NCBI GenBank assembly: GCA_016207545.1
Contig: JACQPO010000118.1
Location: forward strand, 1 to 9,863
DNA from: Methanobacteriota archaeon
Lineage (GTDB): Archaea; Thermoplasmatota; Thermoplasmata; RBG-16-68-12; EA-27
Direction: 5' to 3'
DNA: 9,863 nucleotides
Positions 1 to 5,970 of this stretch are shown here, in pieces; the stretch's first letter is position 1; each line of letters opens with the position of its first letter. Both the position numbers and the translations under genes were made by a program. The notes beneath the pieces are model-generated. The model was given only the letters and a program-made list of their open reading frames with translations, was not told the origin of the DNA and did no database searches.

Positions 1-498
1 CTCGTCCGGCTCCACGAACGCGCCGACCGGGAAGATGAAGAACAGGAGGCCGAGGGAGTTCAGCCGGACCTTCGAGACCCGGGCGAGGATGCCGTGGCAG
101 AACTCGTGGACGATGATCGCGACCGCGAGGCCGAAGATGCCGTACCAGATCGGGATGAGCGGGTTGATCCCGGGGATGCCCAGGAGCATCTGCGGCGTCG
201 GCTCCCGCCCGCGAGGCACGTTCGCGACGAGGATCGCGAGCCAAACCAGGACGATCGTCATGGTGATCATCGTCGCCCCGACAATCACGACGGACGCGTC
301 GCCGAACCACCGCCAAAACCGGCGGCGCTGCGCAAGCCGGTCGAGGAACGCGCGGCCCCTGCCCGTCTTCCACATGAGGAAAGGGCCCGACAGGACGAGG
401 CCGAGCCGCTCGAGCCGCTGCGACTTGCGGATGAACCAGAGGAACCCGAGCCAAGCTGCGACGATGAGAACGAAGAGGATGAGGCCCTCGTGAAACAT
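1..498 (-). CDS. Site-2 protease (M50 family) membrane metalloprotease, N-terminal part
   Basis: Reading the minus strand from an ATG at 498 gives 166 uninterrupted codons that run off the left edge, so the C-terminal part is missing. The key motif is HEFCH at residues 131-135, the HExxH zinc site of M50 intramembrane proteases, inside a hydrophobic helix (about 114-138). Other likely membrane helices are residues 4-23, 68-92 and 148-163. The visible end, reading GAFVEPDE, matches the segment that in archaeal S2P homologues leads into the PDZ-like region. The family cleaves membrane proteins within the bilayer, often to release regulators; the substrate here is unknown. The gene starts 33 bases after the upstream DUF6015-like gene on the same strand, so co-transcription is likely. 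I see no good Shine-Dalgarno in the gap. The family call is firm; the specific role is not. Confidence 0.9.
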   Translation of the reverse strand, partial: MFHEGLILFVLIVAAWLGFLWFIRKSQRLERLGLVLSGPFLMWKTGRGRAFLDRLAQRRRFWRWFGDASVVIVGATMITMTIVLVWLAILVANVPRGREPTPQMLLGIPGINPLIPIWYGIFGLAVAIIVHEFCHGILARVSKVRLNSLGLLFFIFPVGAFVEPDE

Positions 499-531
499 CG
501 AACGGCTGCCTAATTCCGGGGCCTATATCAA

Positions 532-912
532 CTATTTGGCCTCAATCTGGCGGCTCCACACTTCCTCGGGGACGTCCTCGTACACGAACCCTTCGCGCGT
601 CGGTTCCGGGGGCGTGTTCCGCGCGAGCCCCTTGACCCGGTCCACGCGGAGCACCCAGTAGTGGATCCGCCACAGCTTCCCCTTCCGGATGAACACTTCT
701 TCTTGGCGCGTCGTCATGAGGCCCTCTTCCTCGAGCATATAGAACACGTCGCGATCGTCCACGTCGAGGCGATTGTCGATCACCTCAGACTCATAGCCGA
801 AGAAGCTCAACAGGTATTCCGCGAGCGTGTCGAGCTGCTCCTCCGTCATCCCCCGGCGCCCGACCGTCGCCTTCAATGCTTCTCGCAACTCGCTCTGGGT
901 GACGACGGGCAC
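532..912 (-). CDS. DUF6015-like small archaeal protein, possible winged-helix fold
   Basis: A 126-residue soluble protein starting at a GTG (912-910). It resembles a conserved archaeal family of unknown function that I recall as DUF6015; the recognisable core is IDNRLDVDDRDVFYMLEEEG (residues 45-64) followed by RKGKLWRIHYWVL (76-88). No catalytic motif, membrane segment or cysteine is visible. The order helix (about 22-38), helix (54-63), then two beta-like segments (72-76 and 81-88) around a basic turn would fit a winged helix, but that is inference only. GAGG lies only three bases before the start, which is close for a Shine-Dalgarno. A TATA-like element about 30 bases upstream would instead allow a nearly leaderless message. 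The site-2 protease gene follows directly. Confidence 0.78.
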   Translation of the reverse strand: MPVVTQSELREALKATVGRRGMTEEQLDTLAEYLLSFFGYESEVIDNRLDVDDRDVFYMLEEEGLMTTRQEEVFIRKGKLWRIHYWVLRVDRVKGLARNTPPEPTREGFVYEDVPEEVWSRQIEAK

Positions 913-935
913 GGACCTCTTCCTCTGCCGAGAGG

Positions 936-948
936 GTGCATAAGAACG
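936..948 (-). promoter_or_regulatory. Possible TATA box for the DUF6015-like gene
   Basis: On the minus strand the stretch reads TTCTTATG-like, the only A/T-rich patch close to the GTG start at 912. Its centre lies about 30 bases upstream, the usual archaeal distance from TATA box to transcription start, so a leaderless or nearly leaderless transcript is possible. The match to an archaeal box A is only moderate. Confidence 0.3.
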
Positions 949-972
949 CGTCGTTACCAGAATCCCAAGTGA

Positions 973-983
973 GAATCATTTAG
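973..983 (+). promoter_or_regulatory. Possible TATA box for cutA
   Basis: The plus strand reads ATCATTTAGAG, an A/T-rich island in GC-rich surroundings, about 25-30 bases upstream of the cutA ATG at 1008. That spacing suggests transcription starting at or very near the start codon. No Shine-Dalgarno is visible before the ATG, which fits a leaderless message. Confidence 0.4.
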
Positions 984-987
984 AGGG

Positions 988-1007
988 GGCGCGCCGTTCC
1001 GCGCGCC
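988..1007. repeat. Perfect 7-bp inverted repeat abutting the cutA start codon
   Basis: GGCGCGC at 988-994 and GCGCGCC at 1001-1007 are exact reverse complements separated by six bases (CGTTCC). The element fills the space between the candidate TATA box and the ATG at 1008. It could be an operator, or if transcribed a hairpin next to the start codon. GC-rich DNA makes such repeats fairly likely by chance. Confidence 0.45.
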
Positions 1008-1331
1008 ATGCACGCCATGGTGTACTTCACCGCCAAGGACGAGGCGGACGCCGCCCGCATCGCACGCCATCTCCTCGACCGCCGCCTCATCGCCTGCGCG
1101 AACATCTTCCCCGTCCGCTCCCTGTATTGGTGGAAGGGAAAGGTCGAGGACGATCGCGAGGCGGTCGCAATCTGCAAGACGCGCCGCGGAACCGTGCGGC
1201 AGGCGATTGCGGAGGCGAAGAAGGTCCATCCGTACGAAGTTCCGTGCATCGTGTCGTACGAGATGGGGCCCGCGTTGGCGGCGTTCGCGAAGTGGATCGA
1301 CGCGGAAACCCGCGCGGCGCGGGCGAAATGA
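1008..1331 (+). CDS. cutA: CutA family protein (periplasmic/cytosolic CutA1 fold)
   Basis: A 107-residue protein with the full CutA signature: an early beta strand with YFTAKDEADAARIAR (residues 6-20), the conserved LIACANIFP (28-35), the tryptophan pair in LYWWKGKVEDD (39-49), CKTR (56-59) and HPYEVP (74-79). CutA proteins form very stable ferredoxin-like trimers. They were named for divalent cation tolerance in E. coli, but the biochemical role in archaea is unsettled. Two in-frame ATGs are possible, 1008 and 1017; the second gives the more typical family N-terminus (MVYFT), while the first fits a leaderless start. The length matches the family. The gene stands alone on the plus strand and ends seven bases from the convergent MEMO1-family gene. 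Confidence 0.93.
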   Translation: MHAMVYFTAKDEADAARIARHLLDRRLIACANIFPVRSLYWWKGKVEDDREAVAICKTRRGTVRQAIAEAKKVHPYEVPCIVSYEMGPALAAFAKWIDAETRAARAK

Positions 1332-1338
1332 GGACGCG

Positions 1339-2202
1339 TCACCGGACGACGACGGCCCCGTATCCCACCGCCAGTGTGCGGTCCTTCACTATCTCCGCAG
1401 AGTTCGCGTACTGGAGGAGCTGCGCGCCCTTCGCGCCGAGCTTCTTGGCGGCGACGAGCATCGCGGTCACGGCACCGTAGCCGCACATCGTGATCTCGCG
1501 CTCGTGCACCGCGTCCTGGAGGCCCTTCGGGTCGAACTTCACGATCCGGTCGAGCGCGACCCCGTCCTGCTCCCGCGCGAACTGCGCAACGGTCACGCCG
1601 CGCGGCGGCATCTGCCCGTAGTTCGGCCCGACGTGCGTGAAGTCCGACGAAGCGATGATCACCGCGTCGAGCCCCTGGAGCGCCTTCGCGACCTGCTCGC
1701 CAACCTCCTTCGCGACGTCCCATTCCTGAAACATCATCGCGATCGGCACGAACGACACCTGCGGGTTCAGGTGCTGGAGGAACGGGAGTTGGACCTCGAT
1801 GCTGTGCTCCTCGCGGTGCGCGTGCGGATCCGCCTCGACGACGCCGCCAACGATTTTGCGGCCCAGAGCCGCGTCGTACGTCGCCGTTCCGAGCGGCGTC
1901 AAGTGGTCCTCTGGGCACGCCGCAATGGGGGCGCCCAGGCCATGGTGGTTCGGTCCGAGGATCACGATGTGCTCCGGCCATCCGTCCTCCGCGAGCGCGG
2001 CGTATGCGTGCGCCGCGATGGGTCCGGAATACATGTAGCCGGCGTGCGGGACCACGAGCCCTCGAATTCGCCGCGGCCCTCTCTGCGCGGTCGGCACGCG
2101 GCCGGGGCCGAACGGGTCACGGTAGCACCCCTCGAGCTGCTGGAGAAGCGCCTCTTTGCTCCCCGCGTAAAACGCGCCCGCGACCGCCGGATACCGGACC
2201 AT
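1339..2202 (-). CDS. MEMO1 family protein (extradiol dioxygenase-like fold)
   Basis: A 287-residue protein of the normal MEMO length, starting at ATG 2202 with GAGG seven bases upstream (2210-2213). Conserved blocks are RYPAVAGAFYAG (3-14), VVPHAGYMYSGPIAAHAY (50-67), LGPNHHG (82-88), EEHSIEVQLPFL (131-142), SSDFTH (185-190) and the cysteine in ITMCGYGA (C240). Human MEMO1 uses two histidines and a cysteine in its metal pocket; H53, H86 or H87, and C240 are the likely equivalents. The fold is shared with class III extradiol dioxygenases such as LigB. The archaeal function is unknown, though the gene often sits next to rps2 as here, 60 bases downstream. It is the last gene of the rpoK-eno-rps2 operon in this window. 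The mevalonate kinase gene often found nearby in archaea is absent. Confidence 0.93.
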   Translation of the reverse strand: MVRYPAVAGAFYAGSKEALLQQLEGCYRDPFGPGRVPTAQRGPRRIRGLVVPHAGYMYSGPIAAHAYAALAEDGWPEHIVILGPNHHGLGAPIAACPEDHLTPLGTATYDAALGRKIVGGVVEADPHAHREEHSIEVQLPFLQHLNPQVSFVPIAMMFQEWDVAKEVGEQVAKALQGLDAVIIASSDFTHVGPNYGQMPPRGVTVAQFAREQDGVALDRIVKFDPKGLQDAVHEREITMCGYGAVTAMLVAAKKLGAKGAQLLQYANSAEIVKDRTLAVGYGAVVVR

Positions 2203-2262
2203 GCTACCGCCTCGCGAGCAGAGATTGGCCCTTCCGTCATAAACGTGCGGGTGCGACGAGGC

Positions 2263-2874
2263 TCACAGTTGGGCTTCGAAGTCCTCGATCGTCGGCGTGA
2301 ACTCCTCGTCGTCCTTGATCTGGCCGCGGGCCTTCAAGACCTCGCGCGTGAGCAGCCAGTAAATCGTCGCGAGCGCCCGTCGGCCCTTGTTGTTGGTGGG
2401 GATCGCTACGTCGACGAACTTCGTCTCGTTGTTCGCGTCGCACAGGCCGACGATGGGGACGCCGATGTTCGTCGCCTCCCGAAGCGCCTGCTGGTCCGCC
2501 GCGGGGTCTGTCACAAGCGCGACCGCGGGCTCCGTATACTGCATCAGGTTCGGGTTCGTCATCGTGCCCGGGACGAAACGGCCCGCGATGACCTGCGCGC
2601 CGATCGTCTGCGCGAACAGCCGCGCGGGCTTCTGCCCGTACTGGCGCGCGGCGACGACGAGGATCCGCCCCGCCGGGTAGCGGGCGAGGAACTTCGCCGC
2701 CGCGCGGAGGCGGGTGTCCGTCTGCTTGATGTCGAGCACGTACAGCCCGTCCGTCCGCACCTTGTAGATGAACGGCTTCATGCTCGCGGACTTCTGCTGG
2801 GTGCCGATGTGGACCCCGCTCGTGAGGTACACCTCCTCCGGGACGAGGAGGCCCTCCGCCCGTTGCTGTTCCAT
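2263..2874 (-). CDS. rps2: Small ribosomal subunit protein uS2 (archaeal S2/SA type)
   Basis: A 203-residue archaeal S2, within the family's usual size. Diagnostic stretches are LLVPEEVYLTSGVHIGTQ (residues 9-26), MKPFIYKVRTDGLYVLDI (32-49), the AGRFVPGTMTNPN region near the middle, and CDANNETKFVDVAIPTNNKG, which is typical of archaeal and eukaryotic S2/SA. The protein sits on the small subunit between head and body. The C-terminus ends with an acidic tail. The start is either ATG 2874 or the in-frame GTG two codons upstream at 2880; a G-run at 2887-2891 is better spaced for the GTG, so the start is uncertain by two residues. It begins eight bases after the enolase stop, showing tight operon coupling. 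Confidence 0.96.
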   Translation of the reverse strand: MEQQRAEGLLVPEEVYLTSGVHIGTQQKSASMKPFIYKVRTDGLYVLDIKQTDTRLRAAAKFLARYPAGRILVVAARQYGQKPARLFAQTIGAQVIAGRFVPGTMTNPNLMQYTEPAVALVTDPAADQQALREATNIGVPIVGLCDANNETKFVDVAIPTNNKGRRALATIYWLLTREVLKARGQIKDDEEFTPTIEDFEAQL

Positions 2875-2882
2875 CTCCACGA

Positions 2883-4082
2883 CTAGCCCCCGAGGTATTC
2901 CTCGATGCGGATGAGTTCGTTGAGCTTCGCGATCCGCTCGCCGCCGACCGCGCCGGTCTTGATCGCGTAGGAGCCGAACGCAACCGCCAGATGGGCGATC
3001 GTCTCGTCCGTCGTCTCCCCGCTCCGGTGCGACATCACGGTGCGGTATCCCGCCTTCTGGGCGAGCCCGACCGTGGTGCGGGTGTCGGTCAGGGTCCCGA
3101 TTTGGTTCGGCTTGATAAGGATTGCGTTGGCGGCTCCCTTCGAAATCCCTTCTTCCAACCGCGCGGGGTTCGTCGCGAACAAGTCGTCGCCGACGACGAG
3201 GCACGTGTCCCCGACGAGCTCCGTGAGGCGCGCGTAGCCCGCGAAGTCCTCCTGGTCGAGCGGGTCCTCGAGGAGCGCGAGGCCGTACGATTCCACGAGC
3301 CCCGCGACGAATTCGACTTGGCGGTCCGGCGTGAGCGAACGCTCGCGGTAGACGTACTTCCCATCTCGGTAGAACTCGGACGCGGCCAGGTCGAGCGCGG
3401 GCAAGATCGGGAAGCCGGCTTCGCGGGACACGCCCCTACAGGCGTCCGCGAGGACCGCGAGCGCGTCCTCGTTCGAGAGCTTCGCGACCCACGCGCCCTC
3501 GTCGCCCTTCCCGATTGGGTCTTGGGGGAGGCGCTTCCGAAGCGTTGCGACGACGGCTTTGTGCACTTTCGCGTTCGCGAACACGGACTTCGACGGCGAC
3601 GGGTGCTGCGCGAGGCATAGGAATTCCTGGATGTCCGTCCCGCCGATCGCGTGGCGGCCCCCGCCAATCACGTTGCCGAGGGGGAACGGGAACGTGCGGC
3701 CTCCGCCAAGGTGGGCGAAGAGCGGCTTCCGCGCGGCCGCCGCGGCGACCTTCGCGACCGCGAGGGAGGTCGCGACCGCCACGTTGCCCCCGATCCGCGC
3801 GAAGTCCGGTGTGCCGTCGAGGTCGTGCAGGATTCGGTCCACGTGCTCCTGCGCCTCCGCGTCCACGCCCTTTAACCGCGGCGCGATTTCCGTGCGGAAC
3901 CGCGCGATGCCCTCGTCGACGCCGCCCGCGGGCCACGCGACGACCTCGTGGACGCCCCGGCTCGCGCCCGAGGGTGCGGCCGCGCGCGCGACGATGTCCC
4001 CCGCGCGGACATCGACCTCGACGGTCGCGTCGCCCCGGCTGTCGAGAATCTTGCGGATCCGAAGGGCCTCAATGGCGGGCAT
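2883..4082 (-). CDS. eno: Enolase (phosphopyruvate hydratase)
   Basis: A 399-residue enolase, slightly shorter than the common 410-430. It interconverts 2-phosphoglycerate and phosphoenolpyruvate in glycolysis and gluconeogenesis. Visible signatures in order are ILDSRGDATVEVDV (12-25), the mobile loop SGASRGVHE (38-46), GGGRHAIGGTDIQEF (140-154, with the conserved H144), GDEG (193-196, with the catalytic glutamate E195), ALDLAASEFY (229-238, metal ligand D231), LEDPLDQEDF (271-280, E272), VVGDDLFATN (296-305, D299), IKPNQIGT with the catalytic lysine K324, and SHRSGET (351-357). All key residues are present. GDEGAW replaces the more usual GDEGGF, a mild deviation. The start ATG lies inside the end of rpoK (14-base overlap), implying translational coupling. 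No strong Shine-Dalgarno is seen. Confidence 0.96.
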   Translation of the reverse strand: MPAIEALRIRKILDSRGDATVEVDVRAGDIVARAAAPSGASRGVHEVVAWPAGGVDEGIARFRTEIAPRLKGVDAEAQEHVDRILHDLDGTPDFARIGGNVAVATSLAVAKVAAAAARKPLFAHLGGGRTFPFPLGNVIGGGRHAIGGTDIQEFLCLAQHPSPSKSVFANAKVHKAVVATLRKRLPQDPIGKGDEGAWVAKLSNEDALAVLADACRGVSREAGFPILPALDLAASEFYRDGKYVYRERSLTPDRQVEFVAGLVESYGLALLEDPLDQEDFAGYARLTELVGDTCLVVGDDLFATNPARLEEGISKGAANAILIKPNQIGTLTDTRTTVGLAQKAGYRTVMSHRSGETTDETIAHLAVAFGSYAIKTGAVGGERIAKLNELIRIEEYLGG

Positions 4083-4248
4083 GGAGCATCCGCAGGGTCG
4101 TCAACGGGATTAGTCCGCGCTCCCATTCGATGACCGCAATCCGGAGCGGGTCCGGGCTCGCGGCCTCCACCAAAGGCGGAGCGCCGAGGGAAATCTGCAA
4201 CGCCCGCGCGCCGAGCAGGCGGGCGCGTTCAAACCGCGTCGGATTCAC
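4069..4248 (-). CDS. rpoK: DNA-directed RNA polymerase subunit K (Rpo6/RpoK)
   Basis: A 59-residue gene, easy to miss, starting at GTG 4248. The product begins VNPTRFERARLLGARALQIS and continues with LGAPPLVEA and IAVIEWERGLIPLT, the signature of archaeal RpoK, the homologue of eukaryotic Rpb6 and bacterial omega. It helps assemble and stabilise the polymerase by clamping the largest subunit. The length is normal for archaea. The C-terminus is unusual: after IPLT it reads TLRMLHARH instead of the common VRRPLP-like ending. This divergent part is coded partly by the bases that overlap the enolase start. GGTGA four bases before the GTG and a TATA box about 38 bases upstream support the start. 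It is the first gene of the operon here. Confidence 0.93.
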   Translation of the reverse strand: MNPTRFERARLLGARALQISLGAPPLVEAASPDPLRIAVIEWERGLIPLTTLRMLHARH

Positions 4249-4252
4249 CCGT

Positions 4253-4257
4253 TCACC
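4253..4257 (-). promoter_or_regulatory. Ribosome binding site of rpoK
   Basis: GGTGA on the minus strand, complementary to the 3' end of archaeal 16S rRNA, ends four bases before the GTG at 4248. It decides this start, since no ATG lies upstream in frame within the leader. Confidence 0.6.
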
Positions 4258-4280
4258 GAGGCGGCTCCGTAGCGAGGGGC

Positions 4281-4291
4281 TCGTATAAAGG
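4281..4291 (-). promoter_or_regulatory. TATA box of the rpoK-eno-rps2-MEMO operon
   Basis: The minus strand reads CCTTTATACGA, a good archaeal box A in GC-rich surroundings. With the usual spacing of about 25 bases, transcription would start near 4260 and leave a leader of about 12 bases carrying the GGTGA site. This marks the start of the operon and shows that rpoK is not transcribed from ribosomal genes further upstream. Confidence 0.65.
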
Positions 4292-4322
4292 TTTCCACGC
4301 GCGGGTCGCGGGACCTACGACC

Positions 4323-4333
4323 ATACCATTAAG
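4323..4333 (+). promoter_or_regulatory. Possible TATA box for the small double-CxxC gene
   Basis: The plus strand reads ATACCATTAAG, about 45 bases upstream of the ATG at 4373. A start of transcription near 4355 would leave a short leader containing GGTGGT (4361-4366), six bases before the ATG. Together with the rpoK promoter it forms a divergent promoter region. Confidence 0.45.
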
Positions 4334-4372
4334 AGGGGCCGGTCCCGTGCCGCGCCGACGGGTGGTTCCCCC

Positions 4373-4513
4373 ATGGTGAAAGGTTATTGCGTGAAGTGCC
4401 GGACCCAGCGCGAGATCAAGGACCCGAAGAAGGTCACGCTGAAGAACGGGAAGCCCGCGACGAAGGGCGTGTGCCCCGTGTGCGGCACGGGGATGTTCCG
4501 CATCGGCGGCTGA
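4373..4513 (+). CDS. DUF5679-like 46-residue zinc-ribbon protein
   Basis: A tiny protein beginning MVKGYCVKCR, with a second pair in VCPVCGTGMFRIGG at the end. The two CxxC knuckles (C6/C9 and C33/C36) are placed to bind one zinc ion. The middle, KKVTLKNGKPATKG, is basic and typical of the archaeal family I recall as DUF5679. The function is not known; such small basic zinc ribbons often bind nucleic acid or larger complexes, but nothing here proves that. ATG 4373 is preceded by GGTGGT with six bases of spacing. It lies divergent to rpoK and 62 bases upstream of the aminotransferase gene, which has its own TATA-like element, so the two need not be co-transcribed. Confidence 0.88.
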   Translation: MVKGYCVKCRTQREIKDPKKVTLKNGKPATKGVCPVCGTGMFRIGG

Positions 4514-4533
4514 CCTTTACCGTATGGACAAGA

Positions 4534-4541
4534 CCTTTTAG
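4534..4541 (+). promoter_or_regulatory. Possible TATA box for the aminotransferase gene
   Basis: CCTTTTAG stands about 38 bases before the GTG at 4576. Transcription would begin near 4563, leaving a leader of about 13 bases that contains GGCGGTG (4564-4570), five bases from the start codon. Confidence 0.45.
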
Positions 4542-4575
4542 AGCGGCGGGACGTACGGACCGTGGCGGTGTCGTC

Positions 4576-5898
4576 GTGAACGTCCCCCACATCAAGGTGG
4601 CCCCGCCCGGCCCGAGGGCGCGCAAGGTGCTCGCCCGGGACAAGAAGTGGCTCGCGACGGCCACGAAGACGAGCCCCCTCGTCGTCGACCGCGCGTCCGG
4701 GTCCCTCGTCGAGGACGTCGACGGGAACGTATACATCGACTTCACGTGCGGCGTCTCCGTCGCGAACATCGGGCACGCGCACCCCGCGGTCACGGAGGCG
4801 ATCCGGGAACAGGCGGAGCGGTTCACCCACTTCGCGGGGACGGACTTCTACTACGACGTCCAGGTGCGCCTCGCGGAGCGGTTGGCGGCGCTCGCCCCCG
4901 GGAACCGGCGGAAGAAGGTGTTCTTCTCGAACAGCGGCGCGGAGGCGATCGAGACCGCGATCAAGATCGCGAAGTGGAAGACGGGGAAGCACGTGTTCCT
5001 CGCGTTCCTCAACGCGTTCCACGGGCGCACGATGGGCGCGCTGTCCCTGACCGCGAGCAAGGCGGTGCAGCGGGCGCGGTTCCACCCGATGATGCCGGGC
5101 ACCGTCCACGTGCCGTACGCGTACTGCTACCGGTGTCCGTACAAGCTCACGTACCCGTCGTGCGACGTGTACTGCGCGGACATCATCGAAGACCTGTACA
5201 TGAAGACGGTCGCCCCGCCGGAGGACCTCGCGGCCGTGTTCTTCGAACCGATCCAGGGCGAAGGTGGCTACGTCGTGCCGCCCCCCGGCTGGGTCGAGCG
5301 GATCCAGCGGATCGCGCACGACCACGGCGCGCTCCTCATCGCGGACGAGGTCCAGACGGGGATGGGCCGCACGGGCAAGTGGTTCGCGATCGAGCACACG
5401 AAGGCGGTGCCGGACGTGATCGCGATGGCGAAGGCGCTCGGCTCCGGGATCCCGATCGGGGCCACGATCTTCGACGCGAGCCTCGACTTCGGGGAGCGGG
5501 GCGCGCACTCGAACACGTTCGGCGGCAACCCCGTCGCCTGCGCGGCCGCCCTCGCGACCCTCGACGTGATCGAGCGGGAGCGCCTCCTGGAGCGCGCGAC
5601 CCGGCTCGGGGAGCACATGCACCGCCGGCTCGAGGAGATGCGGGGGAAGTACGAGGTCATGGGGGACAACCGGGGCCGCGGCCTCATGCGGGCCACGGAG
5701 TTCGTCTCGGACCAAGGGTCGCGGAAGCCCGCGCCCAACGTCCGGGACGCGATTGTGCAAGATGCCCTCAAGCGCGGGCTCATCCTGCTCCCCGCGGGGA
5801 CCGCCGCGATTCGGTACATCCCCGCCCTGAACATCCCCGAGGAGTTCCTCGACAAAGGGCTGGACATCCTCGAGGCGGCGATCCGCCGGGCCGTCTAG
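4576..5898 (+). CDS. Class III PLP-dependent aminotransferase (4-aminobutyrate/ornithine aminotransferase or amino-acid racemase type)
   Basis: A 440-residue fold-type I enzyme of normal length. Signatures are the phosphate-binding SNSGAEAIETAIK (118-130), NAFHGRT (146-152), FFEPIQGEGGY (222-232), IADEVQTGMGRTGKW (255-269, D257 pairs with the PLP ring nitrogen), the Schiff-base lysine K286 in AMAKALGSG, and NTFGGNPVACAAAL (313-326). The region around 184-200 carries four cysteines in CYRCPYK and SCDVYC, a feature I associate with an archaeal subgroup that includes GABA and ornithine aminotransferases and broad-specificity amino-acid racemases. The substrate cannot be fixed from sequence. The GTG at 4576 is the only plausible start after the promoter; longer open reading in this frame overlaps the small zinc gene and is spurious. 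A T-run follows the stop codon. Confidence 0.92.
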   Translation: MNVPHIKVAPPGPRARKVLARDKKWLATATKTSPLVVDRASGSLVEDVDGNVYIDFTCGVSVANIGHAHPAVTEAIREQAERFTHFAGTDFYYDVQVRLAERLAALAPGNRRKKVFFSNSGAEAIETAIKIAKWKTGKHVFLAFLNAFHGRTMGALSLTASKAVQRARFHPMMPGTVHVPYAYCYRCPYKLTYPSCDVYCADIIEDLYMKTVAPPEDLAAVFFEPIQGEGGYVVPPPGWVERIQRIAHDHGALLIADEVQTGMGRTGKWFAIEHTKAVPDVIAMAKALGSGIPIGATIFDASLDFGERGAHSNTFGGNPVACAAALATLDVIERERLLERATRLGEHMHRRLEEMRGKYEVMGDNRGRGLMRATEFVSDQGSRKPAPNVRDAIVQDALKRGLILLPAGTAAIRYIPALNIPEEFLDKGLDILEAAIRRAV

Positions 5899-5916
5899 GT
5901 CTGCCTCGGGCCTACC

Positions 5917-5921
5917 TTTTT
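5917..5921 (+). terminator. Possible T-run terminator after the aminotransferase gene
   Basis: Five consecutive Ts lie 19 bases after the TAG stop, in otherwise GC-rich DNA. Archaeal transcription often ends at such T-runs without a hairpin. The same A/T patch could instead serve as a weak promoter element for the next gene. Confidence 0.35.
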
Positions 5922-5970
5922 GTGTCCCGACCCGCATGGCGACGGGCCCGGATTCGGCGTTCGCGGGCGG

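Noticed and set aside
94..513. Plus-strand acidic/basic repeat-like protein at the left edge
   Set aside because: The opposite strand encodes an intramembrane protease with HEFCH and clear membrane helices that runs off the window. The plus frame is its antisense shadow.
1207..2886. Long plus-strand open frame opposite the MEMO1-family and rps2 genes
   Set aside because: It is arginine-rich, low-complexity sequence lying antisense to two well-supported genes. GC-rich DNA has few stop codons, so such shadow frames are expected.
4249..4280. Longer RpoK starting upstream in the same open frame
   Set aside because: The frame stays open upstream (LYTSPSLRSRLGER), but there is no ATG, GTG or TTG there, and the TATA box lies within it. 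The GTG at 4248 with GGTGA fits better.
4384..5937. 517-codon minus-strand frame opposite the aminotransferase
   Set aside because: It is antisense to a gene with all catalytic motifs, has Arg/Val/Asp-biased composition and no start signal.
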